Source: Flavobacterium sp. N2270
Lineage (GTDB): Bacteria; Bacteroidota; Bacteroidia; Flavobacteriales; Flavobacteriaceae
Reading direction: 5' to 3'
Assembly: GCF_025947225.1 (NCBI RefSeq)
Contig: NZ_CP110005.1
Location: 682,001 to 746,000, forward strand
Length of the DNA stretch: 64,000 nt
The notes under the pieces are model-generated. The model saw only the letters and a list, made by a program, of their open reading frames with translations. It was not told where the DNA came from and did not search any database. A program made the position numbers and the translations under genes. Shown one piece after another: positions 17,585 to 27,088 of this stretch. Position 1 is the stretch's first letter; each line of letters begins with the position of its first letter.

Positions 17585-19462
17585 ATGAAAAAAACCTTTA
17601 TTTTATCTCTTTTTACCATTTTAGGGTTTGCACAAAACAATCCTAATCCGGGTTATTGGCAACAACATGCTGATTATAAGATGGATGTGAAAATGGATGT
17701 GAAAAACTATCAATACAACGGAAGTCAAGAATTAGTTTATACCAATAATTCTTCTGATACCTTAAAGAAAGTTTTCTACCATCTATACAACAACGCTTTC
17801 CAACCAGGAAGTGAAATGGATATGCGATTACAAACAATTGCTGATCCAGATAAACGAATGGTTAGATCATTTAAACAAGGCGGGAAAGAAATAAAAGAAA
17901 GCAGAATCAGTACTTTAAAACCTAATGAAATAGGATTTTTAAATATTAAAAATTTTAAGCAAGATGGTACTCTCGCAAAAACAAAAGTGGTTGGAACAAT
18001 CCTAGAAGTAACTCTAAACGAACCTATACTTCCTAAACAAAAAACCACTTTTACTCTTGATTTTGAAGGTCAAGTTCCTCTACAAGTTAGAAGGTCTGGA
18101 AGAAATTCTGAAGAAGGCGTAGCGCTTTCAATGACACAATGGTATCCAAAATTAGCCGAATATGATTTCGAAGGTTGGCATGCTGACCCTTATATTGGAA
18201 GAGAGTTTCATGGAGTTTGGGGGAATTTCGATGTGAAACTTACAATTGATAAAAATTATACAGTTGGCGGAACAGGTTATTTACAAAACAAAAATGAAAT
18301 TGGTCACGGTTACGAAGACAAAGGTGTAGAAGTAAAGCATTCAAAAAGAACAAAAACATTAACATGGCATTTTGTGGCGCCAAATGTTCATGATTTTACT
18401 TGGGCAGCAGACAATGAATATATTCATGATATGATTTTAGGTCCAAATGATGTTGAGCTACACTTCTTGTATAAAAACAAAGCTGAAAACTTAGAAAACT
18501 GGAAAAACCTTCAGCCAAAAACAGCCGAATTATTAGATTTTTTCAATAAGAATGTGGGTGAATATCCATACAAACAATATTCAGTTATTCAAGGTGGAGA
18601 TGGTGGAATGGAATACGGAATGTGTACGTTAATTACAGGAAACAGAAGCTTTGGAAGCTTAGTTGGAGTAACTGCTCATGAGTTTGCACATTCTTGGTTT
18701 CAATTTGTATTAGCTTCAAACGAATCTAAACATGAATGGATGGACGAAGGGTTTACTTCATTTATTTCAGATTTAGCAATGGAAACCGTTTTACCTGGAA
18801 AAGAAAAAGTAGATAATCCTTTTGAAGGCGCATATAACGGTTATCGTTATTTAGTAAAAAGCGGAAAAGAACAACCACTTTCTACACATGCCGATAGATA
18901 TGACATTAATATGGCATATGGAATATCTGCATACAGTAAAGGTGAAGTGTTTTTAGCGCAATTAGGTTATGTTATTGGTACTGAAAATCTAATGAAAACA
19001 TTAAGACGTTATTATGCAGATTACAAATTAACGCACCCTACTCCAAATGACATTAAGCGTTCGGCTGAAAAAGTTTCTGGAGCCAATTTAGATTGGTATT
19101 TAGTAGATTGGACACAAACTACCAACACAATTGATTATGCAATAAAAGAAGTAGCTGATGCTGATAAAAACACAAAAGTTACATTAGAAAGAATAGGAAG
19201 AATGCCTATGCCTATTGACTTACTTGTCGTTTATGAAGATGGAAGTAACGAATTGTTTTACATTCCAAACACTTTAATGCGTTGGGAAAAACCAAATTCA
19301 TATTCAATAAACAGAACGGTTTTAAAAGGCTGGGATTGGTCAAGCCCAACATTTAGCTTTGACATACAAAAAACAAAAACGTCGATAAAAGCAATCGTAA
19401 TTGATCCGAGCGGATTAATGGCCGATGTTGACTTAACAAACAATGTTTTTGAAAAAAAATAA
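17585..19462 (+). CDS. M1 family metallopeptidase, exported
   Basis: The 625-residue zinc aminopeptidase-like protein has a signal peptide (MKKTFILSLFTILGFAQ). An N-terminal beta domain is followed by the catalytic GGDGGMEYGMCTLI (GxMEN-like exopeptidase motif, here MEYG) near residue 340. The zinc motif is HEFAHSW near 364, with the third ligand in EWMDEGFTSF near 386. The substitution of MEN by MEY is seen in many Bacteroidota members. It probably trims peptides in the periplasm. It is monocistronic, with terminators on both sides. Confidence 0.92.
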   Translation: MKKTFILSLFTILGFAQNNPNPGYWQQHADYKMDVKMDVKNYQYNGSQELVYTNNSSDTLKKVFYHLYNNAFQPGSEMDMRLQTIADPDKRMVRSFKQGGKEIKESRISTLKPNEIGFLNIKNFKQDGTLAKTKVVGTILEVTLNEPILPKQKTTFTLDFEGQVPLQVRRSGRNSEEGVALSMTQWYPKLAEYDFEGWHADPYIGREFHGVWGNFDVKLTIDKNYTVGGTGYLQNKNEIGHGYEDKGVEVKHSKRTKTLTWHFVAPNVHDFTWAADNEYIHDMILGPNDVELHFLYKNKAENLENWKNLQPKTAELLDFFNKNVGEYPYKQYSVIQGGDGGMEYGMCTLITGNRSFGSLVGVTAHEFAHSWFQFVLASNESKHEWMDEGFTSFISDLAMETVLPGKEKVDNPFEGAYNGYRYLVKSGKEQPLSTHADRYDINMAYGISAYSKGEVFLAQLGYVIGTENLMKTLRRYYADYKLTHPTPNDIKRSAEKVSGANLDWYLVDWTQTTNTIDYAIKEVADADKNTKVTLERIGRMPMPIDLLVVYEDGSNELFYIPNTLMRWEKPNSYSINRTVLKGWDWSSPTFSFDIQKTKTSIKAIVIDPSGLMADVDLTNNVFEKK

Positions 19463-19475
19463 ACTTCCTTAAAAT

Positions 19476-19518
19476 AAAATAAAAAAACGAATCATTATAT
19501 GATTCGTTTTTTTATTTT
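19476..19518 (+). terminator. Strong terminator after the M1 peptidase gene
   Basis: A perfect 19-bp stem (19476-19494 with 19500-19518) around TTATA has core ACGAATCA/TGATTCGT and long A/T tracts. It may work in both directions. Confidence 0.92.
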
Positions 19519-19525
19519 AGCTTCA

Positions 19526-19533
19526 TATTTTTG
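19526..19533 (+). promoter_or_regulatory. -7 element for the membrane protein gene at 19551
   Basis: TATTTTTG matches TAnnTTTG. It begins 8 nt after the preceding terminator and lies 17 nt before the ATG. Confidence 0.45.
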
Positions 19534-19550
19534 CTATCAAATAAGTATAA

Positions 19551-20243
19551 ATGAAAACATTAAGCAGTAGTAGTTCTGTTTTAATACTTACAATCATTTA
19601 CTTCATAGTAATTGCTGTATTTTCTTTTTTTGACTTTTCTGATTTTCCAATTATTAATTATATTATTGGAGGATCAAGAATACCTTTGTTGGTAATTATT
19701 TACTTCTTACATTCTCATAAAAAAAACGTAATTTATTTAAGTGCTTTAATATTGTTTTTCTTTGCATATGTTATGTTTTTGGAAGACACTCCTGAACGTT
19801 CTTTATATGGCTCAATTATATCTCTTATATATCGATTTTTAATCTTTTTAATTGTTTATAATAGCATTAAAAATAAAAATTGGTTCGCATTATTTTTGGC
19901 TTCAATACCATTTTTCTTCACTTATTTATATTTTATTTTACTTATAAATGAATTTTTAAATGCTGACATTTATCCTTGGATACTAAACGGGTTCTTAACA
20001 TCATTAATAGGCGGAATTGCCTTATATAATTATCTTTTTGAAGATGAAAACAAAAATTTTTGGTTACTTATTTCATCCGTTCTTTTTGTTATTCAAATTG
20101 GAGTTTTTTTTATAAGTAAATATTATTTAAACGCTCCTATTTTTAGAAGTCTAACAATTTTATTATTTGGAGTCTCAAATTTTACTTTTTATAAATTTAT
20201 GATCTTTAACGAAGAAAAAGAAAATGATATTTCTTATAGTTAA
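19551..20243 (+). CDS. Multi-pass inner-membrane protein, possibly YhhN-like
   Basis: The 230-residue protein has about eight hydrophobic helices with short loops. Visible features are FFDFSDFPIINYIIGGSRIPLL at the second helix and SLIYRFLIFLIVYN in the middle. The size and helix count are like YhhN (lysoplasmalogenase-type) proteins. No diagnostic motif could be confirmed, so this remains a suggestion. It is 21 nt upstream of rnpA on the same strand, but rnpA has its own -7 element. Confidence 0.7.
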   Translation: MKTLSSSSSVLILTIIYFIVIAVFSFFDFSDFPIINYIIGGSRIPLLVIIYFLHSHKKNVIYLSALILFFFAYVMFLEDTPERSLYGSIISLIYRFLIFLIVYNSIKNKNWFALFLASIPFFFTYLYFILLINEFLNADIYPWILNGFLTSLIGGIALYNYLFEDENKNFWLLISSVLFVIQIGVFFISKYYLNAPIFRSLTILLFGVSNFTFYKFMIFNEEKENDISYS

Positions 20244-20251
20244 TCTTTACC

Positions 20252-20259
20252 ATATCTTT
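20252..20259 (+). promoter_or_regulatory. -7 element for rnpA
   Basis: TATCTTTG matches TAnnTTTG and ends 5 nt before the rnpA ATG, which suggests a leaderless or nearly leaderless transcript. Confidence 0.5.
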
Positions 20260-20264
20260 GCCCC

Positions 20265-20639
20265 ATGGCATTTACTTATCCTAAAAACGAAAAATTAAAA
20301 AGCAAAAAAACAATTGGTCTTCTGTTTTCAGAAGGACAATCTGTTTCTAAATATCCTTTGCGATTAGTTTACGCAGAAAATTTATTTGAAAATGAAGAAT
20401 TAATTAAATTTGGTGTCTCAGTTTCAAAAAAATATTTCAAAAATGCAGTCGATAGGAATCGTTTAAAAAGAATACTTAGAGAATGTTACCGACTGAATAA
20501 AAATATTCTTTCAGAAAACATTGATAAACCTATGGCCATGATGTTTTTCTACCAATCAAAAGAAGTGCTTTCTTATCAAGAAATCAATGAGAAAACCATT
20601 CGCCTTTTTGAAAAATTTGCCGAAAAAATGAAAGAATAA
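20265..20639 (+). CDS. rnpA: Ribonuclease P protein component
   Basis: RnpA binds RNase P RNA and helps mature tRNA 5' ends. The 124-residue protein is normal length and has the N-terminal FTYPKNEKLKSKKTIGLLFSEG and the RNR signature VDRNRLKRILRECYR near residues 64-78. The usual rpmH neighbour is absent. Instead the gene leads into a C-terminal processing protease, an arrangement I recall from other flavobacteria but cannot verify here. Confidence 0.95.
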   Translation: MAFTYPKNEKLKSKKTIGLLFSEGQSVSKYPLRLVYAENLFENEELIKFGVSVSKKYFKNAVDRNRLKRILRECYRLNKNILSENIDKPMAMMFFYQSKEVLSYQEINEKTIRLFEKFAEKMKE

Positions 20640-20704
20640 TTCTTTTTGGTTTAATTTTTGACGTTTTATAATTAAATTCGTAAACTAAACCTATCTTAAA
20701 AAGA

Positions 20705-22339
20705 ATGAAATCTTTTCTTCAAAAAAAAATATTGATTCCCGCATTTGCTTTAGCCTTTTTATTTGTTGGGGTAAGTTTTAAAAACGATTTTTTTGAAATC
20801 GCTAAACAAATTGAAATCTTTACCAATTTGTTTAAAACCGTAAATCAAAACTATGTAGACGAAACCAATCCTGGTGAACTAATGGATAATGCCATTAAAA
20901 ACATGCTGATTGAACTGGATCCTTACACTGTTTTTTTTAACGAACAAGATGTTTTAAAATTCAAAATAAACACCACTGGAGAATACACAGGAATTGGTGC
21001 GATGGTAACCCGAAAAGAAGGTAGAGTTTTCATTAAAGAAATTTACAAAGGATTTCCGGCAGATAAAGCAGGTTTAAAAGCAGGTGATGAAATTGTACAA
21101 ATTGGCGATATCAATTTAAAAGAATACAAAGAAGACGCTTCACAACTTTTAAGAGGCGCAAAAAACACAAAAGTAAACCTAGAAATTATTCGTCAAAATA
21201 AAAAACAAGCAATCGCTATTGTTTTAGACGAAGTTGATATTAAAGCAGTTCCTTATTTTTCATTAATAGATGCTAGTACAGGTTATATCGTTTTAAGTAA
21301 ATTTACCGAAACGGCAAGCAAAGAAACCAAAGCGGCTCTTTTAGACTTAAAAAGTAAAGGCGCTACAAAAATCATTTTAGACTTAAGAGCAAATCCGGGT
21401 GGTTTGTTACATGAAGCGGTAAACATTTGCAACCTTTTTGTGCCTAAAAACGAAGTGATCGTAACAACAAAGTCGAAAAACGTAAAACACAACAATACTT
21501 ACAAAACCAATTACGAACCGGTAGATTTAGAAATTCCATTAACTATTTTAGTCGATGGAAAAAGTGCTTCAGCTTCTGAAATTGTTGCTGGTGCTTTACA
21601 AGATTTAGACCGAGCGGTTATTGTGGGAAATAGAAGTTTTGGAAAAGGATTGGTTCAACGCCCTTTAAACCTTTCTTATGGAACACAAGTTAAAGTAACC
21701 ATTTCAAGGTATTTTACACCTTCGGGAAGATGCATTCAAGCATTAGATTACGCAAGAAAAGACGCGAACGGAAAAGCCATAAAGATAAAACAAGACGATT
21801 TTAACGAATTTAAAACTAAAGGTGGAAGAAGTGTTTATGATGGCGGTGGAATTTTACCTGATGTTATTATTGAAGAAACAAAGCTTAGTGCTGTAACTGA
21901 AGATTTAATTAAAAACGATGCAATTTTTGATTTTGCAACGCAATTATATTACAATTATCAGAACACGGGCTTACCAAACAACTTAAGTGAAGTCGATTTT
22001 AATGCATTTAAACAGTTTTTAAAGCACGACAAGTACAATTTCGCTACAGAAACCAGTTTAGCTTTAAAAAAGGTTTTAGAAACGGCTAAAAAAGAAAAAA
22101 TTGAAAGCGGAATTTCTAAAGAATATGCGCTTTTACAAACTGCAATTGAAAAAAGTATGAATGAAGAAATTCTTACTCATAAAAAAGAAATTCTTAACTT
22201 ACTATATGATGAATTAATAATTCGCTTTCAATATCGTGATGGTTTATATTTAAATTACACACAAAACAACACCGTAATTAATAAAGCGAAAAGCATTTTA
22301 AATAACGAAACAGAATATAAAACCATATTAAAAAAATAA
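20705..22339 (+). CDS. S41 family C-terminal processing peptidase
   Basis: The 544-residue protein has one N-terminal membrane anchor or signal (about residues 8-25). A PDZ domain spans about residues 95-180 (YTGIGAMVTRKEGRVFIKEIYKGFPADKAGLKAGDEI). The S41 catalytic core has nucleophile Ser in GKSASASEIVAGAL near residue 288 and Lys in SFGKGLVQ near 315. Such CtpA/Prc enzymes cut C-terminal ends of periplasmic proteins. A 180-residue helical C-terminal extension follows. The next gene starts 2 nt after its stop. Confidence 0.93.
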   Translation: MKSFLQKKILIPAFALAFLFVGVSFKNDFFEIAKQIEIFTNLFKTVNQNYVDETNPGELMDNAIKNMLIELDPYTVFFNEQDVLKFKINTTGEYTGIGAMVTRKEGRVFIKEIYKGFPADKAGLKAGDEIVQIGDINLKEYKEDASQLLRGAKNTKVNLEIIRQNKKQAIAIVLDEVDIKAVPYFSLIDASTGYIVLSKFTETASKETKAALLDLKSKGATKIILDLRANPGGLLHEAVNICNLFVPKNEVIVTTKSKNVKHNNTYKTNYEPVDLEIPLTILVDGKSASASEIVAGALQDLDRAVIVGNRSFGKGLVQRPLNLSYGTQVKVTISRYFTPSGRCIQALDYARKDANGKAIKIKQDDFNEFKTKGGRSVYDGGGILPDVIIEETKLSAVTEDLIKNDAIFDFATQLYYNYQNTGLPNNLSEVDFNAFKQFLKHDKYNFATETSLALKKVLETAKKEKIESGISKEYALLQTAIEKSMNEEILTHKKEILNLLYDELIIRFQYRDGLYLNYTQNNTVINKAKSILNNETEYKTILKK

Positions 22340-22340
22340 C

Positions 22341-23162
22341 ATGCATAAAATTTTATCCCTTTTATTTAGTTTATTTTTTCTTGTTTCTTTCGCACAAGAA
22401 GAAGAAGTACACTCAATTTATTTTCAATTTGACAAATACAATTTAAAAGACGAACAAGCAGAAGCTGTAGTTAAGTTCGTACAAAAAATTGACACTTCCA
22501 ATGTAGAAACCATTGAAATTTTTGGGTATTGTGACGATAGAGGTAAAGATGCTTATAATTTTGATTTATCTACCAAAAGAGCCAATACAGTAAAAGATAA
22601 ATTAGTAAGTAAAGGCATAAAAAGTAAAATTATAATTACCCTTGAAGGAAAAGGTAAAATTTTAATTGACGAAGATTTAGAAACCAATATTCCAGAAGCG
22701 CGTTCAAAAAATAGAAGGGTAGATGTTGTTGTAAACTACAAACCGGTTATTATTGAAGATTTAAAAATTCCTGGTGTTTATAGTACAGTGCCTAAAAACC
22801 CTGTTGTAGGCGACAGAATTTATCTTGATAAATTGTTGTTCGACAGAGGAAGCAGTAAGCTCTCTTATAAAGCAAAACAAGAATTAGAACGTGTTGCCAA
22901 ACTATTATATCGATACAAAAACATTGAATTTGAAATTCAAGGACACGTGTGTTGCACACCTACCTATCATAAAGAAGCCATAGATAGAGAAACCCGAAAA
23001 AGAGAGTTGTCTACCAACAGAGCACTTGCTGTTTTTAAATACTTAGGTTTTAGAAAAATAAACAAAAAAAGAATGACTTATAAAGGCTATGGCAACACAC
23101 AACCACTAGGTAAAGGCGCTTTATTAGACCGTAGAGTAGAGCTGGTAATTACGAAGATTTAA
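22341..23162 (+). CDS. Exported protein with two OmpA-type peptidoglycan-binding domains
   Basis: The 273-residue protein has a signal peptide (MHKILSLLFSLFFLVSFAQ). Two OmpA C-terminal-like modules are visible. One begins HSIYFQFDKYNLKDEQ and contains IEIFGYCDDRGKDAYN and RSKNRRVDVV (about 25-133). The other begins IYLDKLLFDRGSSKLSYKAKQEL and contains FEIQGHVCC, STNRALAVFKYL and LLDRRVELVI (about 155-273). Each has the loop that binds diaminopimelate. Two modules without a barrel are unusual. It is translationally adjacent to the S41 peptidase, so the two may act together at the cell wall. Confidence 0.88.
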   Translation: MHKILSLLFSLFFLVSFAQEEEVHSIYFQFDKYNLKDEQAEAVVKFVQKIDTSNVETIEIFGYCDDRGKDAYNFDLSTKRANTVKDKLVSKGIKSKIIITLEGKGKILIDEDLETNIPEARSKNRRVDVVVNYKPVIIEDLKIPGVYSTVPKNPVVGDRIYLDKLLFDRGSSKLSYKAKQELERVAKLLYRYKNIEFEIQGHVCCTPTYHKEAIDRETRKRELSTNRALAVFKYLGFRKINKKRMTYKGYGNTQPLGKGALLDRRVELVITKI

Positions 23163-23217
23163 GCACTATTGCTTTCTATAAAAACCACTTTAAACGCTTT
23201 TTTAAAACTTAAAAAAA

Positions 23218-23241
23218 CAATAAAAACGCTCGTTTTTATTG
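23218..23241 (+). terminator. Hairpin after the tandem OmpA gene
   Basis: CAATAAAAACG (23218-23228) and CGTTTTTATTG (23231-23241) form an inverted repeat. The T-run is inside the 3' arm, so termination is likely but not certain. Confidence 0.5.
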
Positions 23242-23385
23242 AAAACATTGATTTTTAATAATTCAACCCAAACAAAATTTTAACAAAATGTACATTTTTA
23301 CTGTAACACAAATCCAATAACTTTCAATTTTTTTACAAACGGGTATCCAAACTAAAAAATAATAATTTAAAAAGTAAAACAGAGT

Positions 23386-23643
23386 ATGAAAAAATTTATG
23401 TTTAGTGCAGTAGCACTTATCGCTTTTTCAGTATCTGGAATGGCAAGTACTGGTGAAGGAAAATAAATTTTAAAAGATGACCTAATAAATTCTGTTAAAA
23501 AAACAGAACAAGTTGTATTAAAACTACCTAAATGTGATCAATTGGCAAATGATGTAATGGATGCATATGAAGCAAATGGATACACTGTTGAACAAGCATA
23601 TGAATATGGTTTAACAGCTTATAAAAATTGTTTAAATGGTTAA
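23386..23643 (+). pseudogene. Small secreted protein gene interrupted by an in-frame stop
   Basis: From ATG 23386 the frame encodes a signal peptide, MKKFMFSAVALIAFSVSGMA, then STGEGK and a TAA at 23464-23466. The same frame stays open for 58 more codons to the next TAA (23641-23643). This later part reads as protein with two Cys residues: VVLKLPKCDQLANDVMDAYE, then AYKNCLNG. Its codon use and the clean reading frame show one gene of about 85 codons broken by a nonsense change, most simply GAA to TAA. Short secreted proteins of this kind are common in Flavobacterium. Sequencing error is possible. A terminator follows at 23660-23690. Confidence 0.7.
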
Positions 23644-23659
23644 TTAGAAATAAAAATGA

Positions 23660-23690
23660 CAACTCAAGAAAAAATTCTTGAGTTGTTTTT
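23660..23690 (+). terminator. Terminator after the broken small secreted gene
   Basis: CAACTCAAGAA (23660-23670) pairs with TTCTTGAGTTG (23675-23685) around AAAA and is followed by five T. Its presence supports a genuine transcription unit ending here. Confidence 0.88.
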
Positions 23691-23701
23691 AAATAGTTAA
23701 T

Positions 23702-24415
23702 ATGAAAAAATATTCGATTTTATTACTTTTTTTGTTTTTTATAAGTAAATCTAATAGTCAAAACAATGTTATAACGTATAACTTTAAAATATTAGAAGAC
23801 CAAAAAATGCTTAAAAATCCAGTGATTGGTGAAATGTTTGCTGAACAAATTAATGCAGCAAAGCTTATTGAGTTTCAATTATTATTTAATAATACTAATT
23901 CGAAATTTGAAAGTTTACAATCGATGGGATTAGATGATAAAAACATTTCAAATGCTTTGAGTATGAGTAGATGTAAAAAACCTAAATTCATTTATAATGA
24001 CTCAATATATTATAATAATTCAGAAGGAGCGTTTAATGAAGATGAATATTTAATTATTTCTCCTTTAGATAAAAATTGGGTTTTAACAAATGAAAGTAAA
24101 AAAATTGATAACTATACCTGTTATAAAGCAATAACTGAATATGTAGTCATAAATACAAGAGGAGAGTTTAGACATCCTGTAATTGCTTGGTATTGTCCAG
24201 AAATACCTTGTCAATTTGGACCTGCAGGTTATGGTGGATTACCTGGTTTAATTTTAGAACTTCAAGAGAGAAATATTGTTTTTGGTGCAATTAAAATAGA
24301 GTTTAACTCTTCACAAGAAAGAATAATTTTACCTACAAAAGGCAAAAGAATTAGTAATGAAGAATATCAAAATCAAATTACAAAAGCTGTAAAAAAACAT
24401 CTTGAAGAAAAGTAA
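23702..24415 (+). CDS. GLPGLI family protein
   Basis: The 237-residue exported protein has a signal peptide (MKKYSILLLFLFFISKSNSQ). The family-defining motif is in GPAGYGGLPGLILELQ near residues 172-187, preceded by the conserved Cys-rich segment IAWYCPEIPCQFG. GLPGLI proteins occur in Bacteroidota and are often encoded next to TonB-dependent-receptor-like barrels. That is so here: the next gene starts 9 nt later. Function is unknown. Confidence 0.93.
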   Translation: MKKYSILLLFLFFISKSNSQNNVITYNFKILEDQKMLKNPVIGEMFAEQINAAKLIEFQLLFNNTNSKFESLQSMGLDDKNISNALSMSRCKKPKFIYNDSIYYNNSEGAFNEDEYLIISPLDKNWVLTNESKKIDNYTCYKAITEYVVINTRGEFRHPVIAWYCPEIPCQFGPAGYGGLPGLILELQERNIVFGAIKIEFNSSQERIILPTKGKRISNEEYQNQITKAVKKHLEEK

Positions 24416-24424
24416 ATATTTTTA

Positions 24425-27088
24425 ATGCTAAAATTCTTATTACTTTTATTCTTTTTACCATTTTTCTCTTTCTCCCAAACCCTTACTGGCGTTGTACAAG
24501 ATAGCGTTGGTAATCCGTTGCAAAATGCTAATGTAATTGCAAAACCCATGGTTGAAAACTCGGGTTTAAAATTTGCAATCGCCGATCATTTGGGTCGGTA
24601 CAAACTAGAATTGGAAAAAGATACCCCTTACGAGGTAAAAGTGTCGTATTTGGGTTTCGAAGAAGCTATTCTTAATCTGCCCGCAAATTTTACCATTCGC
24701 GAACATATTTTCAAACTCAAAGAAACCGGACAGGAACTCAAAGAAATTGTTATCAATTACGATTACCAGCCCGTTATAGTAAAAAAAGATACGCTTATTT
24801 ACGATGTCAAAGCTTTTACTAGCGGCAACGAACGTAAGCTGAAAGAACAATTAGAAAAATTACCTGGAGTTGAGGTAGATAAAAACGGTGGTATTACGGT
24901 TCAAGGAAAAAAAGTAACCAAGTTTTTAGTAGAAAATAATTCATTTTTTGGGGGCGGAACAAAGTTAGGCGTAGAAAACATTCCTGCTAATGCTGTAGAT
25001 AAAGTAGAAGTTATTGATAACTTCAACGAAGTGGGTTTCCTAAAACAAGTTTCCGATTCTGAAGACTTGGCTATGAACATCAAACTAAAAGAAGATAAAA
25101 AGAAGTTTGTTTTTGGCGATGTAGAAGCGGGAGCAGAAGTAGCTAACGATAACGGATTTTATTTAGGTCATACTGGTTTATTTTATTATGCACCCAAAAC
25201 CAACGTAAGCTATATTGGCGACATTAACAATGTTGGAAAACGTACTTTCTCATTTGAAGATTTGATGCGTTTTCAAGGTGGCGTGAGCAGTTTTATTTCG
25301 GGAAGAAAATCGCTAACCAATTTGTATAACTTCGCGTCTGATAATACAGATGTAGTAGAAAACAAATCACAATTTTCAGCGATAAATTTCCGTCAAGAAA
25401 TTAACAGTAAACTCGACATAGAAGGTTTTGGAATTTTCTCCAAGCTATTTACCGCATCATTAAGTCAATCAGAAAACGAATATCTACAAAATAATGCTTT
25501 TACTTTTGAAAACAAAACGAACAAAACGCAAAATAAAGCGCTTTTAGGTATTGGAAATATAAAATTAAATTATTCACCCACTAACCAATCAAAGTGGTTT
25601 TATAATGGTCAAATTCAAGCGAGTAGTAACGATATTAACAACCAAATACTTTCGGTTCGTGATGGCGCACAAAATAATTTTCAGAATATTCAAAACGCCG
25701 ATAATTCGCAGTGGAAACAATTTTTAGAATGGCACAAGCAATTTAAAAATAAAAATCACACTACTACCTTTGTACTTAACCACAGTTTTGAAAACAATAA
25801 GCCGCAAAATACTTGGTTAACCGACACCGAATTTTTAGCAGGATTAATTCCGCTACAAAATGATAGTGAATACAACATTCAACAAATTAAAAACGTAAAA
25901 AACAATAGTGTTGATGTGTTGTTTAAGCATTATTGGATTCTGAATAATTTCAATCATTTGTACACGAATGTTGGAAATAATTTTGGCAGTACTCAATTAA
26001 ACATTTCTGAAAAACAATTGTTAACAGATGGTTCAATTAATAATTTTGCCGATAACGGATTTGGTAACGATTTGGATTATGTTTTAAACGATTTTTATGT
26101 AGGTTTTGAATATAAATTCAAAATTGGGAAGTGGATTAATAAACCAGCCATTTACACGCATTTTTACCATTTAAAAACAAAACAAATCGCTTCTGATTAC
26201 TCATTGAATCGAACGTATTTGGAACCACAATGGAATAGTGAATACGAGTTCAACCAATCGGAAAGCTTAAAATTCAATTATAAGTTAAGCAACGATTTTC
26301 CTGATGCAACTCGCTTGTTAGAACGCTATACATTGCAAAGTTATAATTCGGTTTACAAAGGAAACGCCTTGTTAAAAAATGAACGTTTCCATTCGGCTAG
26401 CTTGCACTATACCAAAAACAGTATGTATCGCGGCTTAATGTTGTTTGCCAATGCTAGTTTTAATAAAAAAATCAGAACCATTCGAAATGCAATAGAACTT
26501 GATGGCATCAATCAGTTTTCAACACCAATTTTAACCGATAATCCAGAAACAAATTGGCGTATCAATGGAAACATCAGTAAAAAAATATACCGCTTTCGTT
26601 TGCAATTCAATACCAATTTAAGTTGGTTTAACTATGTTCAAACCTTAAACGGCACAACCACCACAAATGAAAGAAACAATCAATCTTTTGGATTAAAACT
26701 TCGCACTGCAACCAAAAAATGGCCATCAGTTAGTGTAGGTTATAATAAAGATTATAGTCAGTTTTCTGGATTAACTAAATCTACTTTTACAAACGACCGA
26801 TTTTCTTTTGATTTGGATGTTGATTTCTTAAAAAACTTCAATTTTAAAACAGATTATGAAGTTACTTTTAACCAAAACAGTAATAACCAAAAAACTAATT
26901 ACCGCATATCAAATGCCTATTTAAGTTACCAAAAAAAGAATAATCCGTTTCGATTTGAACTTTCTGCTCAAAACTATTTAAATAACGGTTTAAAGGTAAA
27001 TAATAGTTTCTCTGATTTTTTAATTTCAAACAACACGACTTATATTTTACCACGCATTATAATGTTATCCATAAGCTACAAGTTGTAA
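24425..27088 (+). CDS. Outer-membrane beta-barrel protein with N-terminal carboxypeptidase-regulatory-like domain
   Basis: The 887-residue protein starts with a signal peptide (LLLFFLPFFSFSQ). A carboxypeptidase-regulatory-like domain follows (TLTGVVQDSVGNPLQNANV, about residues 19-100) and then a plug-like part (LPGVEVDKNGGITVQGKKVTKFLVE). The long C-terminal barrel is rich in alternating aromatic strands and ends IIMLSISYKL. It resembles SusC/TonB-dependent receptors but lacks an obvious TonB box, and matches the barrel usually paired with GLPGLI proteins. The ligand is unknown. Its stop codon abuts the stop of the convergent acetyltransferase gene. Confidence 0.88.
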   Translation: MLKFLLLLFFLPFFSFSQTLTGVVQDSVGNPLQNANVIAKPMVENSGLKFAIADHLGRYKLELEKDTPYEVKVSYLGFEEAILNLPANFTIREHIFKLKETGQELKEIVINYDYQPVIVKKDTLIYDVKAFTSGNERKLKEQLEKLPGVEVDKNGGITVQGKKVTKFLVENNSFFGGGTKLGVENIPANAVDKVEVIDNFNEVGFLKQVSDSEDLAMNIKLKEDKKKFVFGDVEAGAEVANDNGFYLGHTGLFYYAPKTNVSYIGDINNVGKRTFSFEDLMRFQGGVSSFISGRKSLTNLYNFASDNTDVVENKSQFSAINFRQEINSKLDIEGFGIFSKLFTASLSQSENEYLQNNAFTFENKTNKTQNKALLGIGNIKLNYSPTNQSKWFYNGQIQASSNDINNQILSVRDGAQNNFQNIQNADNSQWKQFLEWHKQFKNKNHTTTFVLNHSFENNKPQNTWLTDTEFLAGLIPLQNDSEYNIQQIKNVKNNSVDVLFKHYWILNNFNHLYTNVGNNFGSTQLNISEKQLLTDGSINNFADNGFGNDLDYVLNDFYVGFEYKFKIGKWINKPAIYTHFYHLKTKQIASDYSLNRTYLEPQWNSEYEFNQSESLKFNYKLSNDFPDATRLLERYTLQSYNSVYKGNALLKNERFHSASLHYTKNSMYRGLMLFANASFNKKIRTIRNAIELDGINQFSTPILTDNPETNWRINGNISKKIYRFRLQFNTNLSWFNYVQTLNGTTTTNERNNQSFGLKLRTATKKWPSVSVGYNKDYSQFSGLTKSTFTNDRFSFDLDVDFLKNFNFKTDYEVTFNQNSNNQKTNYRISNAYLSYQKKNNPFRFELSAQNYLNNGLKVNNSFSDFLISNNTTYILPRIIMLSISYKL

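Noticed and set aside
22942..22949. ACACGTGT in the OmpA-domain gene as a parS site
   Set aside because: It contains CACGTG but the flanks do not match the TGTTnCACGTGAAACA consensus.
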